Shown one piece after another: positions 33,931 to 41,814 of a stretch of DNA of 64,000 nt (position 1 is its first letter; each line of letters begins with the position of its first letter). The DNA comes from Geofilum rhodophaeum (GTDB lineage: Bacteria; Bacteroidota; Bacteroidia; Bacteroidales; Marinilabiliaceae): positions 24,731 through 88,730 of the forward strand of contig NZ_MWUJ01000015.1 in the NCBI RefSeq assembly GCF_002210225.1, in the 5' to 3' direction. Below the pieces are notes generated by a model. That model did no database searches. It was not told the DNA's origin and saw nothing but the letters and a program-made list of their open reading frames with translations. A program made the position numbers and the translations under genes.

Positions 33931-34980
33931 TTATTTGTCGTTTTCGGGACGCAGCTTGCGCACGGCGGCGCCGGCTTGCCACATTTCCGATTCACGCAAC
34001 TCCTTGAGTTCGGCTTCCAGTTTTACCCGGTAGTCCGACTGACTGTTGGAGTCGATGGAACGCTGGGCTTCGTTGCCTTTGGCTACCTCGTCGTAGAGTT
34101 CGCTGAATACGGGCAATGAGGCGTCGCGGAATTTCTTCCACCAGTCGAGCGCACCACGCTGGGCAGTGGTGGAACAGTTGGCGTACATCCAGTCCATACC
34201 GTTCTCGGCCACCAAAGGCATCAGGCTCTGAGTCAGCTCTTCAACGGTCTCGTTGAAGGCTTCGGAGGGACTGTGGCCGTTCTTACGCAATACTTCGTAC
34301 TGGGCAGCAAAGATGCCCTGGATGGCGCCCATCAGGGTACCACGCTCTCCGGTCAGGTCGCTGTACACTTCCTTCTGGAAGGTGGTTTCGAAAAGGTAAC
34401 CGCTGCCTACACCAATACCTAAGGCTACTACACGATCCTTGGCTTTGCCGGTGGCGTCCTGGAAGATGGCGTAGCTGGAGTTGAGGCCGCGTCCTTCGAG
34501 GAACATGCGACGCAGACTGGTTCCGGAACCTTTGGGGGCCACCAAAATGACATCTACGTCTTTGGGCGGAACAATGCCGGTGCGCTCCTTGTAGGTTACA
34601 CCAAAACCGTGAGAGAAATACAGGGCTTTACCGGGCTTCAGGTATTTCTGAACGGTAGGCCATACGCTGATCTGACCGGCGTCGGACAGCAGGTACTGAA
34701 TGATGGTTCCCTTGTCGAGGGCTTCTTCGATGGGGAAAAGGGTTTTGCCGGGCTCCCAGCCGTCGGCTACTGCCTTGTCCCAGGTCTTGGACTCTTTACG
34801 CTGACCAATAATTACATTGAAGCCATTGTCTTTGAGGTTGAGGGCCTGACCGGGTCCCTGAACGCCGTAACCAATTACTGCGATCACTTCGTCTTTGAGC
34901 ACTTCCTGTGCCTTTTTCAAGGGGAATTCCTCTCTGGTAACTACATTTTCTTCGGTTCCACCGAAATTGATTCTAGCCAT
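33931..34980 (-). CDS. ilvC: Ketol-acid reductoisomerase
   Basis: NADPH- and Mg2+-dependent enzyme shared by valine, leucine and isoleucine synthesis; it isomerises and reduces acetolactate or acetohydroxybutyrate. Length is 349 aa. The dinucleotide loop is AVIGYGVQGPGQALNL (~residues 34-49), and the following strand IIGQRKESKTW carries the basic residues that favour NADPH. Substrate-domain blocks include SHGFGV, KGSGTSLRRMFLEGRG and the Mg-binding DLTGERGTLMGAIQGI with a downstream glutamate in FNETVEELTQSLMPLV. It follows ilvN by 74 bp and precedes a terminator-like hairpin. Confidence 0.95.
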   Translation of the reverse strand: MARINFGGTEENVVTREEFPLKKAQEVLKDEVIAVIGYGVQGPGQALNLKDNGFNVIIGQRKESKTWDKAVADGWEPGKTLFPIEEALDKGTIIQYLLSDAGQISVWPTVQKYLKPGKALYFSHGFGVTYKERTGIVPPKDVDVILVAPKGSGTSLRRMFLEGRGLNSSYAIFQDATGKAKDRVVALGIGVGSGYLFETTFQKEVYSDLTGERGTLMGAIQGIFAAQYEVLRKNGHSPSEAFNETVEELTQSLMPLVAENGMDWMYANCSTTAQRGALDWWKKFRDASLPVFSELYDEVAKGNEAQRSIDSNSQSDYRVKLEAELKELRESEMWQAGAAVRKLRPENDK

Positions 34981-35054
34981 AATAGTGTTTGTTAATTGTA
35001 TTGATATGGTTTGTTAATAACTTGGATGTCAAAAATAAACAATTGTGAGCGGCT

Positions 35055-35600
35055 TTAGTTGAGTTCCTGCTTGTCGAGTTCGGCCTTACGCAGGTAATTG
35101 TCGAGCAGCTCGGCCTTGGCCTTGGTTACGGCAATGCGTCCCGAACGGGTAAACTGCACCACGCCGTATTGGTCCATCTTATCGAAAAGCTCCTGGGTCT
35201 CTTTATGGTGTCCGGTTTTTTCAATCACGGTGTATTCTTCGGTGATTTCCAAAATGCGGGCGCCGTACTGGCGCACGAGCTTTTCAATTTCGTTGCCGTT
35301 GAGCAGGGTGCGGGTGGGCACCTTGTAGAGGGCAATTTCCTGATGGATGATCTCGTCCTCGGTCAGCACAAAGGCTTTGATGACGTCGATGCGCTTCTCG
35401 ATTTGCCGGGCTACCTTTTCAATTTCCTCGCGGCTGCTGAATACCACAATGGTGAATTTGTGGATGCCGGCGATGGCCGATTCGGAGGTAACCAGACTCT
35501 CGATGTTGAGGTTGCGTCGGGTAAAGACGGTGGTGATCTGGTTGAGCAGACCCACGTGGTTCTCCGAAAATATGCTGAGTGTGAATTCCTGTTGCATCAT
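35055..35600 (-). CDS. ilvN: Acetolactate synthase small (regulatory) subunit
   Basis: Regulatory partner of IlvB that raises its activity and confers feedback inhibition by branched-chain amino acids; 181 aa. The N-terminal ACT domain (LSIFSENHVGLLNQITTVFT, RRNLNIESLVTSES) spans about residues 5-80, and a second ACT-like C-terminal domain covers the rest. The effector-site glycine/asparagine of E. coli IlvH (GLLN and NIESL-type segments) is conserved here. It follows ilvB by 30 bp, the usual catalytic-regulatory order. Confidence 0.93.
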   Translation of the reverse strand: MMQQEFTLSIFSENHVGLLNQITTVFTRRNLNIESLVTSESAIAGIHKFTIVVFSSREEIEKVARQIEKRIDVIKAFVLTEDEIIHQEIALYKVPTRTLLNGNEIEKLVRQYGARILEITEEYTVIEKTGHHKETQELFDKMDQYGVVQFTRSGRIAVTKAKAELLDNYLRKAELDKQELN

Positions 35601-35630
35601 TTCTTTTTCTGAGGTTAATAATTGGGGGTA

Positions 35631-37364
35631 CTACTCTAAGCGGATATCGGATACCGAGGCGCCTGCCGGCACCATCGGAAATACGTTGCCTTCTTTCTCT
35701 ACCACGACTTCGAGCAGGAAGGCGCCCTCATGGGCCACCATTTTGGCAATGGCCTGGTCGAGGTCCTCGCGCTCGGTCACCTTTACCGTTTCGATGTGGT
35801 AGCCCTTGGCGATGGTTTGAAAGTCGGGGTTGATCAGTTCGGTAGAGGCGTAGCGACTGTCGAAAAACAGTTCCTGCCACTGCCGTACCATGCCCAAAAA
35901 GTTGTTGTTGAGCAGTACGATCTTTACGGGTATTTTGGACTGGAAGATGGTGCCCAGTTCCTGAATGGTCATTTGAAAACCGCCGTCGCCTACAAAGAGA
36001 CAAACCTGACGCTGGGGTGCCCCCAGCTTGGCGCCCATGGCTGCGGGCAGTCCAAAGCCCATGGTGCCCAGACCGCCTGAGGTGACCACGCTGCGGGTCT
36101 GCTTAAAGCGGAAATAGCGACTGGCCATCATTTGGTGCTGGCCCACGTCGGTTACCATAATGGCGTCGTCGTTGAAGGCTTTGGAGGCTTTGTGAATCAC
36201 TTCGCCCATGGTCATCCCTTTTTTGGAGGGGGCCAGTTCTTCGCGAATGATGCGATCGTACTCAATGCGGTCGCAGGCTCTGAATTCATCCATCCAGGCA
36301 CTGTGGTCGCCCTGGCTGATGGTCTCGGTAAGCAGGGGCAGGGTTTGTTTTACGTCGCCCAGTACCGGAACATCGGCGTGTACGTTTTTATTGATTTCGG
36401 CCTCGTCAATTTCTAAATGCACCACCTTGGCGTTGGTGGCGTAGTTTTTTAAATCGCCCGTTACCCGGTCGTCGAAGCGCATGCCAATGGCTATGATCAG
36501 GTCGGCTTCGTTGGTCTTGATGTTGGGACCGTAGTTGCCGTGCATGCCCAACATGCCTACGTTTTGCGGATGGTCGCTGGGCATGGCCGAAAGGCCCAAA
36601 AGGGTCCATGCGGCGGGTACGCCGGACTTCTTGAGGAAGTCGAGCAATTCCTGCTCGGCGTTACCCAGGATGACACCCTGTCCCACCAAAGCCAGGGGCT
36701 TCCTGGCAAAGTTGATCAGTCGCGCCGCTGCCTTAATCTGCTCGTGATCTACCTTGGGTGTGGGTCGGTAGCTGCGGATGTAGCGTACGGGCTCGTATTG
36801 GTAGTCGAAGCTGGCAAACTGGGCGTCTTTGGTGATGTCAATGAGTACCGGTCCGGGACGTCCGCTGCGGGCGATGTAAAAGGCCCGGGCAATGGCGTAG
36901 GGAATGTCTTCGGCCTTTTTTACCTGAAAATTCCACTTGGTGATGGGCTGGGTAACGCCTACTACGTCGGTTTCCTGGAAGGCATCGGAGCCCAGCAGGG
37001 CCGAACCTACCTGTCCGCTGATGACCACCAGCGGGGTAGAATCCATCATGGCATCGGCAATGCCGGTAACGGCATTGGTGGCGCCGGGACCGGAGGTGAC
37101 TATGGCCACACCTACCCGACCGGTGACGCGTGCGTAACCCTGGGCAGCATGTAATGCGCCCTGTTCGTGTCGGGCCAACACATGGTGCAATTCTTTCTGG
37201 AAGGAGTACAGCGCATCGTAAACGGGCATGATGGCTCCTCCGGGATAACCGAAGAGTATTTCGGTCCCTTCGTTCAGAAGCGATCGCACTACCGCCTCGG
37301 CGCCGGTCATCCGGATGGTTCCGGTAGGCTTTTCCTGGCTTTTTGCTTGGGTTTGTGTTTCCAT
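35631..37364 (-). CDS. ilvB: Acetolactate synthase large (catalytic) subunit
   Basis: Thiamine-diphosphate, FAD and Mg2+-dependent enzyme making acetolactate or acetohydroxybutyrate, 577 aa. The N-terminal domain has FGYPGGAIMPVYDAL (~residues 38-52), the catalytic glutamate region HEQGALHAAQGYAR, and GPGATNAVTGIADA. The ThDP-Mg motif is GDGGFQMTIQELGTIFQSKI, ending near NNNFLGMVRQWQ (~residues 440-480). It is the biosynthetic (AHAS) rather than the catabolic type, as IlvN is adjacent. It is the second structural gene of the attenuated operon, 34 bp after ilvD. Confidence 0.95.
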   Translation of the reverse strand: METQTQAKSQEKPTGTIRMTGAEAVVRSLLNEGTEILFGYPGGAIMPVYDALYSFQKELHHVLARHEQGALHAAQGYARVTGRVGVAIVTSGPGATNAVTGIADAMMDSTPLVVISGQVGSALLGSDAFQETDVVGVTQPITKWNFQVKKAEDIPYAIARAFYIARSGRPGPVLIDITKDAQFASFDYQYEPVRYIRSYRPTPKVDHEQIKAAARLINFARKPLALVGQGVILGNAEQELLDFLKKSGVPAAWTLLGLSAMPSDHPQNVGMLGMHGNYGPNIKTNEADLIIAIGMRFDDRVTGDLKNYATNAKVVHLEIDEAEINKNVHADVPVLGDVKQTLPLLTETISQGDHSAWMDEFRACDRIEYDRIIREELAPSKKGMTMGEVIHKASKAFNDDAIMVTDVGQHQMMASRYFRFKQTRSVVTSGGLGTMGFGLPAAMGAKLGAPQRQVCLFVGDGGFQMTIQELGTIFQSKIPVKIVLLNNNFLGMVRQWQELFFDSRYASTELINPDFQTIAKGYHIETVKVTEREDLDQAIAKMVAHEGAFLLEVVVEKEGNVFPMVPAGASVSDIRLE

Positions 37365-37398
37365 AATCGTTTGCTTAAAAGGGGTTGTTCTTCTTTTT

Positions 37399-39240
37399 CT
37401 ATTTTGTTTCGTCGGGCAAAATGCGCACGGCGCCGCGATCGGCCGAGGTCACCATGCTGGCATAGGCTCTTAAGGCTTTAGAAACAACGCGCTCGCGTTG
37501 TTTTGGTTTAAAGGCTGTGGCTCCTTTGGCGCTTTCTTTTTCGCGACGGGCCGTCAGGGTGGCTTCATCTACCATGATGTTGATGCTGCGTGCAGGGATG
37601 TCTATTTCTACCGAATCGCCGTTTTCAATCAGGGCGATGTTGCCGCCTGCTGCTGCTTCGGGTGAGACGTGACCGATCGAGAGACCGGAGGTGCCGCCCG
37701 AAAAGCGGCCGTCGGTGACCAGGGCGCAGAGGGCGCCCAGTTGGCGCGACTTCAGGTAGGAGGTTGGGTAAAGCATTTCTTGCATACCCGGCCCTCCTTT
37801 GGGGCCTTCGTAGCGGATGAACACGACTTCGCCGGCTTTTACTTCGCCCGAAAGGATGCCTTCGCTGGCGTCGTCCTGCGATTCGTACACACGCGCTGTC
37901 CCTTTGAACTTAAAGATGGAGGGATCTACGCCGGCTGTTTTAACGATGCAGCCCTGTTGGGCAATGTTGCCGAAGAGTACGGCCAGTCCCCCGTCCTTAA
38001 AATAGGCGTGCTCCACGCTGCGGATGCAGCCTTTCTCGCGGTCGAGATCAAGGGTGCTGTAGGCGGCTTTCTGGCTGGCCAGTTTCAGGTTGACGAAACC
38101 ACCGGGGGCACTTTGATAAAGGTCTTTGGCGCGGGGCAGACAGTCCTTGCTCATTACGTCGTAATGGCGGATGGCGTCGGCCAGACTGGGAAAGTCGATG
38201 CGGCCCACGCTGCTGTCGATGAGTTGTCCGCGCTCCAATTCTGCCAGTATGCCCAGGATGCCGCCGGCCCGGTTGACGTCTTCCATGTGGTAGTTGCTGT
38301 TGGGGGCCACTTTGCACAAAACCGGGGTTTTGCGGGAAAGTTGGTCGATGTCGTCCATACTGAAGTCCACCTGCGCTTCATGGGCAATGGCCAGGAGGTG
38401 CAGCACGGTATTGGTGCTTCCGCCCATGGCAATGTCGAGGGTCATGGCGTTCATAAAGGCCGCCTTGGTGGCAATGTTGCGGGGCAATACAGAAACATCG
38501 CCGTCCTGGTAATAGCGGTAGGCCAGTTTTACAATTTGGTTGGCGGCGTCTTCGAAGAGCTGCCGGCGGTTCACGTGGGTGGCTACAACGGAGCCGTTGC
38601 CCGGCAGGGCCAGTCCCAACGCCTCGTTGAGGCAGTTCATGGAGTTGGCGGTAAACATGCCCGAGCAGGAGCCGCAGGTGGGACAGGCATTCTGTTCCAC
38701 GGCCAATACGTCGGCGTCGCTGACGCTGTCGTCGGCGGCCATCACCATAGAGTCGACCAAATCCAGGGCCTTGCCGTCGTGCTTACCCGCTTCCATGGGT
38801 CCACCCGATACAAAAACCACGGGGATGTTCAGGCGCATGGCGGCCATGAGCATACCGGGGGTAATTTTGTCGCAGTTGCTGATGCAGATCATGGCGTCGG
38901 CCTTGTGGGCGTTGACCATGTATTCTACGCTGTCGGCGATCAAATCGCGTGAGGGCAGGGAATACAACATGCCGTCGTGTCCCATGGCGATGCCGTCGTC
39001 GATGGCGATGGTGTTGAATTCCGCAGCAAAGCAGCCCTGCTTCTCGATCAGTTTTTTAACGTCCTGACCGATTTGGTGCAGGTGGGCGTGACCGGGTACA
39101 AACTGGGTGAAGGAATTGACCACCGCAATCAGGGGGCGGCCCATTTGTTCGTCCTTCATTCCGTTGGCCCGCCATAAGCTGCGGGCGCCGGCCATTCTTC
39201 GGCCCTGGGTGGTGGTGTTGCTGCGCAATGGAATCTTCAT
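37399..39240 (-). CDS. ilvD: Dihydroxy-acid dehydratase
   Basis: Iron-sulfur dehydratase converting 2,3-dihydroxy-isovalerate or -methylvalerate to the 2-oxoacid, 613 aa. Cluster cysteines are in [14 protein letters not shown] (~residues 118-131) and [18 protein letters not shown] (~190-207); the Mg/carbamyl-lysine region follows [11 protein letters not shown]. The C-terminal swivel domain has [22 protein letters not shown]. The three conserved cysteines suggest a [2Fe-2S] cluster like that of most bacterial IlvD. It is the first structural gene of the operon, 56 bp downstream of the attenuator's terminator stem, so its transcription is directly under attenuation control. Confidence 0.96.
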   Translation of the reverse strand: MKIPLRSNTTTQGRRMAGARSLWRANGMKDEQMGRPLIAVVNSFTQFVPGHAHLHQIGQDVKKLIEKQGCFAAEFNTIAIDDGIAMGHDGMLYSLPSRDLIADSVEYMVNAHKADAMICISNCDKITPGMLMAAMRLNIPVVFVSGGPMEAGKHDGKALDLVDSMVMAADDSVSDADVLAVEQNACPTCGSCSGMFTANSMNCLNEALGLALPGNGSVVATHVNRRQLFEDAANQIVKLAYRYYQDGDVSVLPRNIATKAAFMNAMTLDIAMGGSTNTVLHLLAIAHEAQVDFSMDDIDQLSRKTPVLCKVAPNSNYHMEDVNRAGGILGILAELERGQLIDSSVGRIDFPSLADAIRHYDVMSKDCLPRAKDLYQSAPGGFVNLKLASQKAAYSTLDLDREKGCIRSVEHAYFKDGGLAVLFGNIAQQGCIVKTAGVDPSIFKFKGTARVYESQDDASEGILSGEVKAGEVVFIRYEGPKGGPGMQEMLYPTSYLKSRQLGALCALVTDGRFSGGTSGLSIGHVSPEAAAGGNIALIENGDSVEIDIPARSINIMVDEATLTARREKESAKGATAFKPKQRERVVSKALRAYASMVTSADRGAVRILPDETK

Positions 39241-39291
39241 GACTCTTTATAATGTAAGGTACGTTATTGTATGGTAAAAACCTGTTTAAGC

Positions 39292-39323
39292 AAAAACCCC
39301 TCTCACCGTTGAAGTGAGAGGGG
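39292..39323 (-). terminator. Attenuator terminator hairpin of the ilv-leu operon (segments 3:4)
   Basis: On the minus strand CCCCTCTCAC (39323-39314) pairs perfectly with GTGAGAGGGG (39306-39297) across a 7-nt loop and is followed by five T residues (39296-39292). It lies between the leader peptide stop and ilvD and would end transcription when the antiterminator does not form. Confidence 0.92.
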
Positions 39324-39360
39324 TCTTAAGTTTTATGTCGCTTGACTTTTTACATACCGA

Positions 39361-39415
39361 TCTCACTTCTCTAATGGTTCACCACGAGAACAATAATGAC
39401 TACGAGAAGGAGAGA
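39361..39415 (-). promoter_or_regulatory. Attenuator segments 1 and 2 (pause / antiterminator)
   Basis: Segment 2 is GAGAAGTGAGA (39371-39361), starting at the last base of the leader stop codon. Its GAAGTGAGA pairs perfectly (9 bp) with TCTCACTTC at 39319-39311, which is the 5' arm and loop of the terminator, giving an antiterminator. The same segment 2 can instead pair with TCTCTCCTTCTC inside leader codons 6-9 (39415-39404), with a one-base bulge, giving the pause hairpin. A ribosome stalled on the Leu/Val/Ile run would cover segment 1 and favour antitermination; a ribosome at the stop codon would mask segment 2 and favour termination. Confidence 0.85.
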
Positions 39416-39430
39416 TGCAAAAAGTTTCAT
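39371..39430 (-). CDS. Branched-chain amino acid leader peptide (attenuation)
   Basis: Short reading frame encoding MKLFASLLLVVIIVLVVNH (19 aa), with five Leu, five Val and two Ile codons, and an uninterrupted run of eleven branched-chain codons (7-17). It lies just upstream of the attenuator hairpins and 130 bp before ilvD's ATG. Its role is regulatory: translation speed over the Leu/Val/Ile run reports the charging of the three tRNAs. It is analogous to ilvL leader peptides of enterobacteria, although the sequence is unrelated. The peptide could look like a membrane helix by chance, but the fitting RNA structures make the leader role far more likely. Confidence 0.9.
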   Translation of the reverse strand: MKLFASLLLVVIIVLVVNH

Positions 39431-39454
39431 GTCCTGATTTTGTTGTTGACTATG

Positions 39455-39483
39455 CAAATGTATGAATTTTGTCATTAATCAAA
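39455..39483 (-). promoter_or_regulatory. Promoter of the ilv-leu operon
   Basis: On the minus strand TACATTTG (39462-39455) fully matches TAnnTTTG, and TTTG (39483-39480) provides the -33 element with a short 17-nt spacer. Transcription would begin around 39448, about 18 nt before the leader peptide ATG. Confidence 0.55.
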
Positions 39484-39615
39484 CCCATAATCGCAAAAAA
39501 AAATACACTTTACTGTCATTTTTTTATCAAAACCGCATTTTTGCTGTCGAAAATTCAAATATTGCGTATAAATATTCAAATTTTGCCTATTGGAGGGATT
39601 GTGTGCAAGAATTGT

Positions 39616-39623
39616 TAATTTTG
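39616..39623 (+). promoter_or_regulatory. Possible promoter -7 element of the glycoside hydrolase operon
   Basis: TAATTTTG matches TAnnTTTG, about 59 nt before the first gene. The nearest -33 candidate (ATTG at 39589-39592) is at 23 nt, so the promoter may depend on an activator. Confidence 0.35.
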
Positions 39624-39681
39624 TTGAAAGGGGGCAGTGAAGGAAGATTGCTTTTGTGTTATAATGAAAAATTTTACAGCT

Positions 39682-41793
39682 ATGAAGTACTGGTTTTTAA
39701 TTGTTTTGTTGATTGGTGTATTCTTTGGATGTAAGGAAGAGGAGGTCGGAAAAATAGACCGCTATGCACTGGTTAAGCGCAACAGCCCCCTTGTAACTGA
39801 AGTAGAAGAATTGTCGGCCTTGTCGGTAGGCAATGGGAATTTTGCGGTGACCGTAGATGCTACGGGCTTGCAGACTTTTCCGGATTTTTATGCCAAAGGC
39901 ATGCCGCTGGGCACGCAGTCGCAATGGGGCTGGCACAGCTTTCCGAATCCGGAGAACTTTCGTTTTGAGGAGACCTTAAAGGACTATGATTTCAGGGGGA
40001 AGCCGGAGCCTTATTCTGTGCAGTTTGGTGAACCCGGACGGTCAAAGGATGCAGCCAATTGGTTTCGGGTGAATCCGCATCGCTTGCATTTGGGTTATGT
40101 AGGTTTTGAGGCTGAGGGCCTGCGGCCTTCGGACATTCAGGACCCGCATCAGGAATTGGATTTGTGGAACGGCACCATTCGCAGTCGCTTTGTGTTGAAT
40201 GGTGATTCGGTGGCGGTTAAAACTGCAGTGGATCCCAATCGGGATGTGCTGGCGGCTGCGCTGAGTTCGCCCTTGCTGGAGCGGGGAGAACTGGGGATTT
40301 CTTTTCGCTTTCCTTATCCAAGTGGGCAGCATGCCGATGATGCTACTGATTGGAGTGTTCCTGAGAAGCATCTGACGATCCTGGTGGAGCAGGATGCGCA
40401 AAGTGCGCTGTTGAAGCGGACGCTGGACGAAGCGGTGTATTATGTGCGGATCAGTTGGGAGGGAAAGGCCTCCCTGCGCGAAAAGGAGGCCCATTATTTT
40501 GTTTTGGAGCCTGCACAGAAGGATTTCTCTTTTAGTTGTGTATTTGTGGAGGAGCCGGTTAAGGAGGATGTGGAGGTGGAAATGGTTTTGTCGGATGCTT
40601 CGGATTACTGGCAGCAGTTTTGGAAGAATGGTGGCGCGGTTGATTTTTCCGGAAGCACGGCAGCGGGCGCAAAAGAGCTGGAACGCCGGGTGGTGTTGTC
40701 GCAGTATTTGATGGCCATACAGTCGGCCGGCATGTATCCGCCGCAGGAAACCGGCTTGACCTACAACAGTTGGTACGGTAAGTTTCATCTGGAGATGCAC
40801 TGGTGGCATGGTGTGCATTTTGCGCTATGGGGGCGACCTGAGTTGCTGGAGCGGAGTATGGACTGGTACGCAGAGGCCTATCCGATGGCCAAAGAAATTG
40901 CCGAGCGGCAGGGTTTTAAGGGTTGTCGTTGGATGAAAATGACGGATCCTTCGGCTACGGAAGCCCCATCGGGAGTGGGCTCCTTCCTGATTTGGCAGCA
41001 ACCCCACTTCATTTATATGGCCGAACTGCTTTACCGCAGTTCTCCCACCCCCGAAGTGCTTGAAAAGTATGGCTTTTTGGTGGAGGCAACGGCGGCATTT
41101 ATGGCTTCTTTTGCAGATTATGATATGATGGAGGGGCGCTATATTTTGCAAGGGGTGATCCCTGCCCAGGAAACTTTGCGTGCGGTGGAGACCATCAATC
41201 CCCCCTTTGAATTGTCGTACTGGCACTATGGGCTCTCGGTGGCTCAGAAATGGCGCGAGCGCGCTGGTAAAGCTCGGCGTGTGCAATGGGATGAGATTAT
41301 TGATAAGTTGCCGCCTTTGGCGGAGTTGGATGGCTTGTATCTGGCTTCGGAGGATGCTGTGGATACCTATAAGGACATTCGTTTTACTTCAGACCACCCT
41401 GCTGTGCTCGGTGCAATGGGTATGTTGCCTCAAAATAATTTGATTCGTACCGATTATATGCAGAACACCCTCGACTGGATATGGGACAACTGGAATTGGG
41501 GTAAGACCTGGGGGTGGGATTATCCTATGACGGCGATGAATGCGGCCCGCCTGGGTGATCGTGAGAAGGCGGTGGGTGCCCTGCTTATGGATAAGCGTAC
41601 CAATACTTATCTGATTAGCGGGCACAATTATCAGGATGCGCGCTTAAGGGTTTATTTGCCTGGCAATGGGGGTTTGCTCACTGCCGTGGCTATGATGTGT
41701 GCGGGTTGGGACGGTAACGAGCTGCCCACGCCTGGCTTTCCGGATGACGGGAGTTGGAAGGTGGTTTGGGAAGATTTAATGGTAATGCCTTAG
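39682..41793 (+). CDS. Lipoprotein with six-hairpin glycosidase-like catalytic domain (GH65-like)
   Basis: Predicted exported lipoprotein of about 703 aa; the signal peptide MKYWFLIVLLIGVFFGC ends in a lipobox (Cys17). An N-terminal beta-rich domain (~40-300) precedes an alpha-helical region (~310-690) resembling clan GH-L six-hairpin glycosidases. The block TYNSWYGKFHLEMHWWHGVH (~residues 370-390) holds a likely catalytic glutamate in the place where GH65/GH15-type enzymes carry it. I cannot assign a CAZy family; the protein resembles uncharacterised Bacteroidota enzymes near GH65. The start is uncertain: an in-frame ATG at 39664 and a GTG at 39637 also exist. It heads a four-gene run, 21 bp ahead of the DUF4450 gene, and all four genes carry export signals. 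Confidence 0.72.
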   Translation: MKYWFLIVLLIGVFFGCKEEEVGKIDRYALVKRNSPLVTEVEELSALSVGNGNFAVTVDATGLQTFPDFYAKGMPLGTQSQWGWHSFPNPENFRFEETLKDYDFRGKPEPYSVQFGEPGRSKDAANWFRVNPHRLHLGYVGFEAEGLRPSDIQDPHQELDLWNGTIRSRFVLNGDSVAVKTAVDPNRDVLAAALSSPLLERGELGISFRFPYPSGQHADDATDWSVPEKHLTILVEQDAQSALLKRTLDEAVYYVRISWEGKASLREKEAHYFVLEPAQKDFSFSCVFVEEPVKEDVEVEMVLSDASDYWQQFWKNGGAVDFSGSTAAGAKELERRVVLSQYLMAIQSAGMYPPQETGLTYNSWYGKFHLEMHWWHGVHFALWGRPELLERSMDWYAEAYPMAKEIAERQGFKGCRWMKMTDPSATEAPSGVGSFLIWQQPHFIYMAELLYRSSPTPEVLEKYGFLVEATAAFMASFADYDMMEGRYILQGVIPAQETLRAVETINPPFELSYWHYGLSVAQKWRERAGKARRVQWDEIIDKLPPLAELDGLYLASEDAVDTYKDIRFTSDHPAVLGAMGMLPQNNLIRTDYMQNTLDWIWDNWNWGKTWGWDYPMTAMNAARLGDREKAVGALLMDKRTNTYLISGHNYQDARLRVYLPGNGGLLTAVAMMCAGWDGNELPTPGFPDDGSWKVVWEDLMVMP

Positions 41794-41814
41794 AGCGGGG
41801 TTGATGTGTAGCTT

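Noticed and set aside
33931..39240. T-box or other tRNA-sensing leader for the operon
   Set aside because: No T-box sequence or long structured leader was seen. The short peptide-coding leader with overlapping hairpins explains control better.
39462..39734. Small plus-strand frame over the ilv-leu promoter
   Set aside because: It overlaps the consensus minus-strand promoter and the start of the first glycan-operon gene, and its product has low-complexity, unrecognisable sequence.
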